This document shows, one piece after another, positions 9,528 to 18,752 of a stretch of 50,532 nt of DNA. Under the pieces are notes generated by a model. That model was given only the letters and a program-made list of their open reading frames with translations. It was not told the DNA's origin and ran no database searches. This DNA comes from Betaproteobacteria bacterium (GTDB taxonomy: Bacteria; Pseudomonadota; Gammaproteobacteria; Burkholderiales; SG8-41). The DNA is taken from positions 1 through 50,532 of the forward strand of contig JAQGNH010000134.1 in the NCBI GenBank assembly GCA_028291945.1. The letters run 5' to 3'. Position 1 is the first letter of the stretch; every line of letters begins with the position of its first letter. A program made the position numbers and the translations under genes.

Positions 9528-9548
9528 TCGCCGGGCGCAAGCCGGCGA
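9528..9548 (+). terminator. Possible GC-rich hairpin between Bug and selenoprotein genes
   Basis: A seven-base stem (TCGCCGG with CCGGCGA) closes a seven-base loop just behind the Bug stop at 9502. No run of T follows, so it may be a factor-dependent terminator, an mRNA-stabilising element, or chance in GC-rich DNA. Confidence 0.25.
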
Positions 9549-9665
9549 GAGCAAAGTGCAGTCGAATCACCATTTTGGAGGATAGACGTAGATAACAAGA
9601 TCGCTCTTGAATAAGGCACAACCTCCCTTCGCCTCCTTCTACGCTACATACGAAAGATCCGAACC

Positions 9666-11396
9666 ATGCCGATGTCCGACTATCCACGTGAATCCGTTCT
9701 GTGGCCGAGGAGCCGCTGTGCAGCCGCAGGGAATCCCCTTGCGCCGCGAGCCCGGGATCTGAATGAAAAAACTATTTGCGAGCTCTGGGACGTCATTTTT
9801 CGCGGCGAGACGATCTACCCGCTCGTTCGTGAATACATCAGAGCCCGCTATCCACGGGTGAAGTTCGTGGACTACACGCATTTCGGCAATTTCTATGGCG
9901 CCCGTGAAGAGGACAACATCGCCACGCGGCTGCCGCAGCACCTCAAAGCACACAAGGCGGATGCTGCGATCGTCGGCATAGGCGCCTGAGGGAGCTGCAC
10001 GCCCGCCGTGTTGCGGGCCGCAGCGTTGATCGAAAAGCAGGGCATCCCGACAGCTTCGATTATTTCCAGTGGCTTTGTGCAGCAGGCCGGGGTAGTGAAG
10101 AAGGGACTCGGTATTCCGCTGCAAGTGGGTGTCTATCCCGGCGCACCGATGGTCGACAGCGAGGACGTGCTGCGTAAGAAGGTGCAGGAAGAGCTCGCGC
10201 CCCAGGTCCTGCGCGCGCTCACTGCAGACCCGCGCGCAGAAGAAGCATCCGAATCGGATCCTGCGCCGGGTGAGATCGTGTTTACCGGCACGTTCGACGA
10301 GATCCAGGAGCATTTTCACCAGAAGCTCTGGAGCGACGGCCTGCCGATCGTGCCTCCGACGCGCGAGCGCGTGCAGGCTTTCCTCGAATTCACCGATCGC
10401 GACCCCGACGAAGTGCTCCGCGCCCTGCCGCCGGAGGGCCGCGAGGCGTCCATCACGAGCATCGCCGTAAACGGCGTGATGGCGGGGTGCCGGCCGGAAT
10501 ACATGCCCCTGCTCGTTGCAGCCGTCGAGGCGATGTGCGACCCGCGGTTTCGCATCGAAGATGCCGGATCGACGCCGGGTTGGGAGCCGCTCGTCATCGT
10601 GAGCGGCCCTATCGCGGCAGAGCTGGCAATGAACTGCGGCCAAAGCGTCATGCGCGTGGGGCGTCAGGCGAACAGCAGCATCGGGCGTTTCGTGCGGCTG
10701 TACCTGCGCAACGTATGCGGCTACCGCATCCCGCCGGGCGCCGGTGACAAGGGCAGCATCGCCATGAGCTTCAATGTCGCGCTTGCCGAAAATGAGAGCT
10801 ACACGCACGAGATCGGCTGGCCCACCTACGCGCAGGACCGCGGATTTCAGGCCGACGAGAATGTCGTGACGGTGATGAGCGTCGTGACGATATCACCCCC
10901 GACCTACAGTGCCGGCGATCGGGCTGAAGACCATGTGGCGCAGTGGGCTGACGTGATGGGGCAGGCGTTCCGCTACTGGTGCCATACCGGCTTCAAACGC
11001 GGCGTGTGGCACGCATTGATCGTCGCAGGCCCCAGCATTGCGCAAGTCATCGCCCGGGACTGGAGCAAGGACGACGTGCGGCGCTATTTGCACGCGCACA
11101 TGCACGTAACGGCAGAACGCGCGACGCATTACGCGAAAATGACGAGCACTCCGACGTTCGATCTGAAGCGGTTGGTGAGCGAAGGCATACTGCCGCAGCA
11201 GTACGCCGCATCGGACGATCCCGATCGTGCCGTTCCGATGATCATCGATCCGAGCATGATCGACATTCTCGTGGCGGGCGATCCGGGCCGCAATCAGTCG
11301 CGCGGCTACATGAGCAATCATATCCAGGGGCCGCCTACGAGCCGGCGCGTGGAGCTCCCGAAGCAGTGGAAGCTTATGGCAGGGCGTCGGAGATGA
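9666..11396 (+). CDS. UGSC family selenoprotein with in-frame UGA (Sec108), two-domain
   Basis: Read through the TGA at 9987-9989, the frame gives 576 residues with selenocysteine at position 108 in the motif IGA-U-GSCTPAV. Residues up to about 195 resemble the UGSC (seleno)protein domain; from about residue 200 a second domain runs to the end. It begins GEIVFTGTFDEIQEHF and contains LWSDGLPIVPPT, VNGVMAGCRPEY (Cys275), VAAVEA and GDPGRNQSRGY. The second gene at 16988 shows the same order and a UGA at the same site. The UGA is not a frameshift or ordinary stop, because the same frame continues with family-conserved sequence. A hairpin at 9994-10024 fits a bacterial SECIS. The U-x-x-C pair suggests a redox role, but no reaction is known to me. 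The next Bug gene overlaps its stop (ATGA), so it is translated as part of the operon. Confidence 0.9.
9987..9989 (+). other. UGA codon read as selenocysteine
   Basis: The TGA lies in frame between AIVGIGA and GSCTPAV. Its position, three residues before a Cys, is the UGSC redox motif, and the homologous gene at 16988 has TGA at the corresponding place (17276-17278). Confidence 0.88.
9994..10024 (+). promoter_or_regulatory. Bacterial SECIS-like hairpin of the first UGSC gene
   Basis: The lower stem GCTGC (9994-9998) pairs with GCAGC (10020-10024). A small internal loop (AC opposite C) separates it from an upper stem of six G-C pairs, GCCCGC with GCGGGC. The six-base apical loop is CGTGTT. 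The first loop G is base 22 counted from the U of UGA, with U at 23. In E. coli fdhF the SelB-contacting loop bases are G23 and U24. It lies wholly within coding sequence, as bacterial SECIS elements do. Confidence 0.8.
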
Positions 11397-12364
11397 TGCA
11401 CAAAATCTTTGTGCTGGCCTTTTCGGTGATGTCAGCGGTGCTGGCGCCGACGGCGGCCGCACAGACTTTTCCGAACGGGCAGCTTCGCATCGTATCGCCG
11501 TATCCCCCGGGAGGCGGCACGGACGTGCTGGGCCGCGTCATCGCGCAGCGTTATACCGAACGCTTCGCACAGCCCGCCATCGTGGAGAATCGCGTCGGCG
11601 CGAACGGTACGATCGGCACTGCGTTTGTCGCCAAAGCCCTTCCCGACGGGCTGACGCTGCTCATCGTGCCGGCGGGTTACGCGGCCAACCCGAGCCTGTA
11701 CAAAAATCTGCCGTATGACCAGGCGCGCGATCTTGCGCCGGTCTCGCTGCTCGCATCGGGGCCGCTGGTGTTGGTCATCTATCCGTCCCTGCCGGTACGC
11801 TCGGTCAAAGAGCTGATTGCGCTTGCCCGCGCACGTCCGGGCGAGCTCAACTTCGGTTCTCCCGGCAGCGGCGCGCTTCCACATTTGTCCGCCGAGCTCT
11901 TCAACGCCATGGCCGGTACAAAAATGACTCATGTGCCTTACAAAGGGCCGGCTGCGGCGGTCGCGGATCTCATGAGCGGGCAGATTGCGGTGTACTTCAT
12001 GAACGTCACACAAAGCATTCCTCTGATCGCAGCGAAGAAGCTGCGCGCGCTCGGCGTCACGTCACCTCGGCGTAGCGACACCGCCCCCGACATTCCTGCC
12101 ATCGCCGAAGCAGGCCTCAAAGGTTTCGATATGACGAACTGGTACGGGATGCTCCTGCCCGGTGCCACGCCGCGCGAAACGATCAATACGGTCAACGCCG
12201 AAGTCAGAAACATACTCATGCTTCCCGAAACGCGTAAAGGTCTCTCGGCGACCGGAATGGTCGTCGAGGCGAGCAGTGCCAACCAGTTCGCGGAGTTCCT
12301 GAAGCGCGAGTCGCTGAAATACGAGCGCGTGATACAGGCTGCGGGTATCAAGGGAACGCTGTGA
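11393..12364 (+). CDS. Bug/TctC family substrate-binding protein
   Basis: The start overlaps the selenoprotein stop (ATGA at 11393); a second ATG follows directly at 11396. The 323 residues open with a signal peptide, HKIFVLAFSVMSAVLAP to about AAAQ. The mature part has RIVSPYPPGGGTDVLGR, ENRVGANGTIGT, LPYDQARDLAPVSL, VKELIALARARPG and HVPYKGPAAAV. It is a likely periplasmic carboxylate receptor. Tight coupling to the selenoprotein gene suggests that uptake of a ligand and the selenoprotein reaction belong to one pathway, though this is inference. Confidence 0.95.
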   Translation: MMHKIFVLAFSVMSAVLAPTAAAQTFPNGQLRIVSPYPPGGGTDVLGRVIAQRYTERFAQPAIVENRVGANGTIGTAFVAKALPDGLTLLIVPAGYAANPSLYKNLPYDQARDLAPVSLLASGPLVLVIYPSLPVRSVKELIALARARPGELNFGSPGSGALPHLSAELFNAMAGTKMTHVPYKGPAAAVADLMSGQIAVYFMNVTQSIPLIAAKKLRALGVTSPRRSDTAPDIPAIAEAGLKGFDMTNWYGMLLPGATPRETINTVNAEVRNILMLPETRKGLSATGMVVEASSANQFAEFLKRESLKYERVIQAAGIKGTL

Positions 12365-13344
12365 AGGCGTCCGCGGGCGCCCTCCTGTTGACGCTCTTTT
12401 CGACAGTCGCGTGGTCACAATCGCCGATACATCGAGCACAACCGGAGGCGTATCCGACCAGACCGGTGCGGCTTGTAACACCATCGGCGCCGGGCAGCAC
12501 CGCAGACCTCCTCGGACGCATGGTCGCGCAGAAGCTGAGCGATCTGTGGCGACAGCAGGTGGTAGTCGACGCGCGTGCGGGCGCCGCCGGAATCGTCGCG
12601 AGCGCCATCGTCGCAAAAGCGCCATCAGACGGTTACACGCTGATCATGGTCGCGGGCAACCATGCGATCAATCCGAGTCTCTACAGCAAGCTGCCGTACC
12701 AAACGGACAAGGACTTCGCGCCTGTCACGCAAATCGGTGCTGCGCCGTTGCTCGTAGCTTCCCATCCATCGCTGCCAGTCAATTCGATGCGCGAGCTGAT
12801 TGCACACGCCAGAGCGAATCCAGGCCGCGTCAATTACGCCTCGGCAGGTGTAGGTACGCCGAGCCACCTCGCAATGGAGCTCTTGAACAGTATGGCGAAG
12901 ATTCGTCTCGTGCACGTGCCATACGCCGGCGGCGGGCCTGTGCTGAACGCGGTCGTCAGCGGCGAGGTGCAGATGCTCGCCAGCGGAGTTCTCATCCTGA
13001 TGCCGCTCGCCAAATCCGGCAAGCTCAAGGCGCTCGCCGTGACCGGCCCGCAGCGCTCGCGCGTTGCGCCGGATGTGCCGACGGTCGCCGAGTCGGGTGT
13101 GCCGGGTTTTTCCGTAAGGGGCTGGTGGGGCATTCTTGCGCCCGCGGGGACGCCGAAGTCCATCGTGTTGCGCGTGCAGCGGGAGATCGCTGATGCGATC
13201 GCGACACCTGAAGTGCAGAGCCGGCTCGCCAATGATGGAATCGAGCCGGTTGCGAACACGCCGGAGGAGTTCAGCGCCTATATTCGAGATGAGATGGCGA
13301 GATGGGCGCGCGTCGTGAAGGACGCAGGCATTCGCCCCGACTGA
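12361..13344 (+). CDS. Bug/TctC family substrate-binding protein
   Basis: The GTG start overlaps the previous stop (GTGA). The 327-residue product has a short signal peptide, MKASAGALLLTLFSTVAWSQ. Mature hallmarks include YPTRPVRLVTPSAPGSTADLLGR, DARAGAAGIVAS, PSDGYTLIMVAG, LPYQTDKDFAPV and HVPYAGGGPVLN. The usual PGGG glycine run is replaced by PGST and the usual VPYKG by VPYAG, so the ligand-binding loops differ from its neighbours and it may bind something different. It is periplasmic and part of the coupled Bug-selenoprotein block. Confidence 0.94.
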   Translation: MKASAGALLLTLFSTVAWSQSPIHRAQPEAYPTRPVRLVTPSAPGSTADLLGRMVAQKLSDLWRQQVVVDARAGAAGIVASAIVAKAPSDGYTLIMVAGNHAINPSLYSKLPYQTDKDFAPVTQIGAAPLLVASHPSLPVNSMRELIAHARANPGRVNYASAGVGTPSHLAMELLNSMAKIRLVHVPYAGGGPVLNAVVSGEVQMLASGVLILMPLAKSGKLKALAVTGPQRSRVAPDVPTVAESGVPGFSVRGWWGILAPAGTPKSIVLRVQREIADAIATPEVQSRLANDGIEPVANTPEEFSAYIRDEMARWARVVKDAGIRPD

Positions 13345-13387
13345 TTCATGGACTCGATCGTTCATTAAAGGTACGAACACCCTCGAC

Positions 13388-14818
13388 ATGCCTGTTTCCC
13401 GGAATAGACGCACTGACAAAGTGCTGAGCGATATCGCGCGGTACGCGACGAAGAAGAGGATTACCCGCAAAGCGGCGTACGAGATGGCCCGCTATTGCCT
13501 GCTCGACTCGCTCGCCTGTGGTCTCTCGGCGCAAGCGCACCCCGACTGTGCCCGCTTGCTGGGACCTACAGTACCCGGCGCAACGCTCGCGAACGGCGCA
13601 CGCGTGCCAGGCACCGCTTACTGTCTCGAGCCGGTGAAGGCGGCGTTCGACATCAGCACCGCTATTCGTTGGTTGGAGTACAGCGATACCTGGTTCGGTA
13701 CCGATGGCGGACATCCGTCGGACACGCTGGGCGCCGTGCTCGCGGTGGCGGATTACGTCAGCCGCGCTCGCTCGAACGGAGAGACCGGGATGAGCGTGCG
13801 CGATGTGCTGACGGCGCTCATCAAGGCCTACGAGATCCACGGTGTTCTGCTCATCAAGAACAATTTCATCGACCTGGGACTCGACGGTATTGGTGTCGTG
13901 GCGGTTGCGAGCGCTGCTATCGCAACGCAGATGCTCGGCGGCTCGCATGACCAGGTCGTCAATGCCGTATCGAACGCGTGGCTGGACGGCGCGAGCCCTC
14001 GTCTTTACCGGATTGGACACAATGCCGGGCCGCGTAAGGCGTGGGCTGCCGGCGATGCGGCAAGCCGCGGTGTCATCCACGCGCTTTTCGCACTACGAGG
14101 CGAGCCTGGCTATCCCGCCGCGCTCACGACGCCGAAATGGGGTGTGAGCGATGCAGTGCTTCATGGCAATCCGATCGTGCTCGGCCGCGCACTCGACTCG
14201 CACATTGTCGAAAACGTGCTCTTCAAAGTCCCGTTCCCTGCGCAGTTCCACACGCAAACGGCGAGCGAATGCGCGCTCAGGCTCCATCCGCTTGTGAAGG
14301 ACCGCGTCGATGACATCAAGCGGGTCCACATGCGTACGCATGCGAAGACGCTGCAAAGCACCTACAAGACGGGTCCGTTGCAGAACGCAGCCAGCCGCGA
14401 TCACTGCGTGCAGTACGTCGCCGCTATCGTTCTCCTGCAGGGCGAGCTGAGCAGTGAAGATTACGAGGATCATGTCGCCGCCGATCAGCGCATCGATGTG
14501 CTGCGCGACAAGATGGTCGTGACTGAGGACAAGCAGTTCACGAAGGATTTCTACGATGCGCGCAAGCGCAGCAACACCAACGCGATGCAGATCGAATTCC
14601 GGGACGGCACCCGAACGCCGGAGGTGCTGATCAGGTACCCGATTGGACACCCGCGCCGCAGGCCGGAGGCGCTTCCACTCGTCGAGCAGAAATTTCGGCG
14701 CAGCGTCGAAGCAATTCTGCCCCGCAGGCAGCACAAGGCGGTGTTCGATGCGTGCAGCAGTCTCACGCGTCTGCAGCGCCTTCCATTTCACACATTCATG
14801 GACTTGTTCTCGGCATGA
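13388..14818 (+). CDS. MmgE/PrpD family protein, PrpD (2-methylcitrate dehydratase)-like branch
   Basis: The 476-residue protein is of PrpD length. It contains IRWLEYSDTWFGTDGGHPSD near residue 100 and ASRDHCVQYVAAIVLLQG near residue 340. The DHCVQY form and the W-x-Y-x-D-T-W signature are those of 2-methylcitrate dehydratase rather than the MmgE branch. PrpD dehydrates 2-methylcitrate to a methylaconitate. The window has no prpB or prpC, so this is probably a PrpD relative acting on another hydroxy-polycarboxylate. It sits between two Bug genes and its stop overlaps the next start. Confidence 0.9.
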   Translation: MPVSRNRRTDKVLSDIARYATKKRITRKAAYEMARYCLLDSLACGLSAQAHPDCARLLGPTVPGATLANGARVPGTAYCLEPVKAAFDISTAIRWLEYSDTWFGTDGGHPSDTLGAVLAVADYVSRARSNGETGMSVRDVLTALIKAYEIHGVLLIKNNFIDLGLDGIGVVAVASAAIATQMLGGSHDQVVNAVSNAWLDGASPRLYRIGHNAGPRKAWAAGDAASRGVIHALFALRGEPGYPAALTTPKWGVSDAVLHGNPIVLGRALDSHIVENVLFKVPFPAQFHTQTASECALRLHPLVKDRVDDIKRVHMRTHAKTLQSTYKTGPLQNAASRDHCVQYVAAIVLLQGELSSEDYEDHVAADQRIDVLRDKMVVTEDKQFTKDFYDARKRSNTNAMQIEFRDGTRTPEVLIRYPIGHPRRRPEALPLVEQKFRRSVEAILPRRQHKAVFDACSSLTRLQRLPFHTFMDLFSA

Positions 14819-15876
14819 CCTTCACGATCAGCACCGTACGACATTCCCGCGTTAGGCCTGAATCCAGCGTCAATTCAGACTCGCTCCCGACGTACACCAC
14901 AACCATACTGGGCGCGGCAATCGCGCTGCTCGCCTTCACATGTGCGCCGCCGTTTGCTCACGGCCAGAGCTATCCTTCCAAGCCGATCCGGTTCATCGTG
15001 CCTTTCCCGCCGGGCGGCGGCAACGACCTGCTCGCGCGCGAGCTGGCCCAGTATGTGGCGGAACCGCTGGGCCAGCCGGTCATCGTCGACAACCGCCCTG
15101 GCGCGAGCACCATCATCGGGACCGAGCTCGCAGCCAAAGCGCCGCCCGACGGCTACACGATATTCATGGGCAACAACAGTACGCTCGCGATCAATCCGAA
15201 TCTGTACAAGAAGCTGCCCTACGATGCAGTAAAGGATTTCGCGCCGGTGTCGCTGCTCGCTTCAGCCCCGTTCGTGCTGCTCGTTCACCCCTCGCTACCG
15301 GCGCGCTCGGTAAAAGAGCTGATCGCACTCGCGCGTGCGCGTCCGGGTCAGCTCAATTTTGGCTCTGCCGGCACCGGCATCACGACACATCTCGCCGGCG
15401 AGATGTTCAATCTGATGGCGCGCGTCAACATCGTGCACATTCCATACAAGGGCGCCGGGCCCGCCATGACGGATCTCATTGCTGGACATATCCAGCTCGC
15501 GTTCAACAATGTGTTGTCCGCGCTCCCGCATGTGCGCTCGAACCGGCTGCGCGCGCTTGCCGTCACCAGCGCAGCGAGAAGTGCCGTACTGCCGAATCTG
15601 CCGACCGTCGCGGAGTCGGGCCTTGCAGGATACGAGGCCGGCGCATGGTACGCGGTGCTCGTGCCGGCGCGCACGCCGCCGCAGATCGTCACGCGCCTTC
15701 ACATGGAGTTCGTGAAAGTGCTGCAACAGCCGAAGGTGCAGGATCGGTTATCGGCGGACGGTGCGAGCATTGTGGGGAGCACGCCCGAGGTACTTGGAAA
15801 AACGATCGAGGCCGACATCGCGCGTTGGGGACGGGTGATCAAGCAGGCAGGGCTTGCGCTCGAGAGCGTACGCTGA
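14815..15876 (+). CDS. Bug/TctC family substrate-binding protein
   Basis: The start overlaps the PrpD-like stop (ATGA). The 353-residue product has an unusually long N-region of about 30 residues before the hydrophobic core ILGAAIALLAFTC and the cleavage region near AHGQ. The mature part SYPSKPIRFIVPFPPGGGND, DNRPGASTIIGTE, PPDGYTIFMG, LPYDAVKDFAPVSLL, VKELIALARARPG and HIPYKGAGPAM is canonical. No later ATG, GTG or TTG is clearly better placed. It is probably a periplasmic organic-acid receptor coupled to the PrpD-like enzyme. Confidence 0.94.
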   Translation: MTFTISTVRHSRVRPESSVNSDSLPTYTTTILGAAIALLAFTCAPPFAHGQSYPSKPIRFIVPFPPGGGNDLLARELAQYVAEPLGQPVIVDNRPGASTIIGTELAAKAPPDGYTIFMGNNSTLAINPNLYKKLPYDAVKDFAPVSLLASAPFVLLVHPSLPARSVKELIALARARPGQLNFGSAGTGITTHLAGEMFNLMARVNIVHIPYKGAGPAMTDLIAGHIQLAFNNVLSALPHVRSNRLRALAVTSAARSAVLPNLPTVAESGLAGYEAGAWYAVLVPARTPPQIVTRLHMEFVKVLQQPKVQDRLSADGASIVGSTPEVLGKTIEADIARWGRVIKQAGLALESVR

Positions 15877-15903
15877 AAATAAAAACCGACGATTGAGGAG
15901 GAG

Positions 15904-16947
15904 ATGATGGTTGCCAACACGAAGGCGCGGCTCAATCCGGCGCGCGTCAGCAGTTTGACGCGGCTTTTATTGCTGCTCGGCTTCGCTGTGCTGGGCTGGG
16001 TCAACTCTGCATATTCCGCAGACGCAGCCCATCAGAACACGGTGAGCTATCCGACGCGTCCCATGCGCTTCATCGCCCCCACCTCTGCTGGCGGGGCAAA
16101 CGATGTGCTCGCGCGGCTTCTGGCCGTGCGCATGACGTTGAATTGGGGCCAGCAGGTTGTGGTGGACGTGCGCCCCGGCGCGGGCGGCATCGTCGGTTCC
16201 GAGCTCGCGGCCCGTGCCGCGCCTGATGGTTACACGTTGCTCATCGTTGCGAACGGCTACGCGCTCAATCCTTTTCTCTATACGAAGCTGCCATACGATA
16301 CGCTGAAAGACTTCGAACGCGTGTCTCTCTTTGCCGTAGCGCCGCTGGTGCTGGTCGTGCATCCGTCGGTGCCTGCACAATCGCTGCAGGAACTGGTCGC
16401 ATTGCTCAAAGCCAAACCCGGCCAGCTCAATTACGCGTCATCCGGTGCGGGCAGCGGCGGCTGGCTTTCGGCTCAGCTCTTCCGCCGCATGACGGGGCTG
16501 GACATGGCCCATGTGCCATACAAGGGCGCCGGCCAGGCGACGACGGCCGTCGTCTCGGGCGAAGTACAGCTTCTGTTCACGTCATCGCTTCCCGCGGCGC
16601 CTCATGTGAAAGCCGGGCGTATCCGTGCGCTGGGTGTCACGTCGGGGAAGCGCGTCAGCACGATGGAGAACGTTCCCGCTATCGGAGAAGTGCTGCCGGG
16701 CTACGAAGTCCTGAACTTTTTCGGTCTACTGGTGACGGGGCGGACGCCGAAGCCCATAGTAGCCAGACTCCATCAGGAAGTCGCGCGCATCACGGCGTTG
16801 CCTGAGCTAAAGAGCCAGCTGGGCGCGCTCGGCTTCGAGGTGGTGGACTACGGGCCGGAGCAATTCACGGCTTACGTCAAGTCGGAAATGTCGAAGTGGT
16901 CGAAGGTTTTTGCCGAGATCGGCATCAAACCGGACGCCCTTCAGTGA
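15904..16947 (+). CDS. Bug/TctC family substrate-binding protein
   Basis: The 347-residue protein starts at ATG 15904 (or the next codon) after a strong GAGGAGGAG site. Its signal peptide has the core LLLLLGFAVLGWV and ends near AYSADA. Mature motifs are YPTRPMRFIAPTSAGGANDVLAR, DVRPGAGGIVGSE, APDGYTLLIVANG, LPYDTLKDFERVSLF, GQLNYASSGAGSGG and HVPYKGAGQAT. The PGGG loop is replaced by SAGGAND. It precedes the second selenoprotein gene by 40 bases, as another Bug gene precedes the first one. Confidence 0.94.
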   Translation: MMVANTKARLNPARVSSLTRLLLLLGFAVLGWVNSAYSADAAHQNTVSYPTRPMRFIAPTSAGGANDVLARLLAVRMTLNWGQQVVVDVRPGAGGIVGSELAARAAPDGYTLLIVANGYALNPFLYTKLPYDTLKDFERVSLFAVAPLVLVVHPSVPAQSLQELVALLKAKPGQLNYASSGAGSGGWLSAQLFRRMTGLDMAHVPYKGAGQATTAVVSGEVQLLFTSSLPAAPHVKAGRIRALGVTSGKRVSTMENVPAIGEVLPGYEVLNFFGLLVTGRTPKPIVARLHQEVARITALPELKSQLGALGFEVVDYGPEQFTAYVKSEMSKWSKVFAEIGIKPDALQ

Positions 16948-16987
16948 CACGGGCGTGACCCCGGCTGGAACGCGAAAGGAAAGCAGC

Positions 16988-18625
16988 ATGCAATCCACCA
17001 TTGAAATATTCGATCCGAAGGCGCCTCGCGCGGGCGCACGTGAGGCGTCGCTTAACATTCTGGAAAGTCTTACGGGCAAGGTCGTGGGCTTCATCGACAA
17101 CACGAAGCCGAATTTCAACCACCTCGTCGACGATCTTGCAGACGTGCTCCTTCGGAACTACGGCGTGCGGGCTGTGCTCAAGCGCGGCAAGCGCGTCCAG
17201 TCGATCCCGGCGCCGAAAGAAGTCATCGACGAGCTCGCCCATGAATGCGATCTGATCATCACCGGCTCGGGCGATTGAGGCGCCTGCGCGTCGTGGAGTA
17301 TCCACGACAGCGTAGAGGCGGTTAAGCGCGGCCGGACCGCCGTGACGGTCTGCTCCACGGCATTCGAAGCGCTGGGACGAGCGCAGGCTTCCGCGCTCGG
17401 CTGCTCGAGCCTGCCGATTGCAATCGTGCCGCATCCGTTCGGCCTGCGCGCGCGTGGCGAGCTGCCGCGGCTGGCCGAAGACGTCGCGGCGCAGGTCGCG
17501 AAGCTCGTGTCGATACAGCCTGAAGCTGCTCCGTTGCACAACACGAGCTTTTCAGAACGCGCCGCGGACCGCGCGAAAACGATAATCGCGCCGGATGACA
17601 TCGAAGCGCTGCACCATTTCTTCATCGAGCGGCGCTTGAGCGACGGCTTGCCCGTCATCCCGCCGACGAGCGCGCGCGTGGCGCGCATGCTCGAGCACAC
17701 TCAACGCTCGAGATACGATCTCGTGGGGACCGTGGCGCCCGCGTTCGGCGCCGCCACGGTCGAACGTATCGCGATCAACGCAGTTCTTGCCGGCTGCGCT
17801 CCGGCCACGCTCGACGTCCTGATCGCTGCAGTGGAAGCGGTGACGGCGCCTGAATTCAATCTGCAGGGAATACAGGCGACGACCAATCCGGCCGCAGTCT
17901 GGCTGGTTCTCAACGGTCCGGTCGCCGAGCAGCTCGGTGTGAACAGCGGACCGAACTGCCTGGGGCAGGGCGCTTCGGCAAACGCCACGTTGGGGCGCGC
18001 GCTGAGGCTGGTTCTGCAAAACATTGGCGGCGCATATCCTGGCGAGATGGACCGTGCGACCCACGGTCAGCCCGGCAAGTTTTCGATGTGCTGCGCCGAA
18101 AACGAAGGGGCGAGCCCGTGGGAGCCGGTGCACGTGGAGCGCGGCTTCGAGCGCGGGGCGAGCACTGCCACCGTGGTCGGATTCGCAGGCACACTGAACA
18201 TGAACTCGCACACGAAGAACGCCGACGAGCTCGTACGTGCGATCGCAGACACCATGGCCTATGCGCCGAGCAACGACTACTGGATCGGCGGCGAGCCGTG
18301 GATCGTGCTGTCGCCGGAGCACGCCGCAATTCTTGCGCAAGCGGGGCTATCCAAGGGCGAAGTGAAGAGGCGGCTGTGGCAGCAATCCAGAATGGCTGCT
18401 TCGCGCATGACAGACACGGATTACGAGCGCACGCGTCGAACCCGGCGTGCCGAGCTCGGCGACATTTCGCGCGACACGCTGCTGCCGATTGCCACCGATG
18501 CCGGTCGCATAGGTATCATCGTCGCCGGCGGACCGGGCACACACTCGGTTTACATACCGGGCTTCGGAAATTCCAGATCGGTGACGCGGCGGATCGGCGG
18601 TAGCGGACTCAACGCGCCGGAGTAA
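16988..18625 (+). CDS. UGSC-like family selenoprotein with in-frame UGA (Sec97), two-domain
   Basis: Read through the TGA at 17276-17278, the frame gives 545 residues with selenocysteine at position 97 in TGSGD-U-GACASWSIHD. The ATG at 16988 follows AAAGGAAAG. The N-terminal part ESLTGKVVGFIDNTKPNFN and LIITGSGD are typical of the UGSC domain. From about residue 195 the second domain follows with RLSDGLPVIPPT, INAVLAGCAPAT (Cys270), IAAVEA, NATLGRALRLVLQN and VAGGPGTHSVY. These match the domain order and motifs of the gene at 9666. The hairpin at 17287-17312 fits a bacterial SECIS. The motif is U-G-A-C instead of U-G-S-C, so the two proteins have diverged and are probably not redundant. The catalysed reaction is unknown to me. 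Confidence 0.9.
17276..17278 (+). other. UGA codon read as selenocysteine
   Basis: The TGA lies in frame between ITGSGD and GACASW, at the position homologous to the UGA of the gene at 9666. The downstream frame stays open for 449 codons of conserved sequence. Confidence 0.88.
17287..17312 (+). promoter_or_regulatory. Bacterial SECIS-like hairpin of the second UGSC gene
   Basis: GTCGTGGA (17290-17297) pairs perfectly with TCCACGAC (17301-17308). Three further pairs (CGC with GCG) lie below a bulged A at 17309. The apical loop is GTA, or AGTAT if the top pair opens. The loop G is base 23 from the U of UGA and is followed by U24, the same positions as the SelB-contacting bases of E. coli fdhF. 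Confidence 0.82.
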
Positions 18626-18752
18626 AGTAACGCCGGGCAGAATACAAAAGGACAATCATAAATGTCAGCGTCTCGTGCCAGTCGAAGGCAGTGAGGTCTG
18701 GAAGCATGAATTGCAGGACGCGATCAGGTTGTCGAAGGCATTGGGAGGGGAC

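Noticed and set aside
9666-9989. Short 107-residue gene ending at TGA, followed by a separate gene starting with GTG at 10008
   Set aside because: Both parts are in one frame, the GTG lies inside the predicted hairpin and has no ribosome binding site, and the homologous gene at 16988 has its TGA at the same site.
17342-18625. Independent gene starting downstream of the TGA at 17276
   Set aside because: Family-conserved sequence (GACASWSIHD) begins directly after the TGA, well before any start codon, so the halves belong together.
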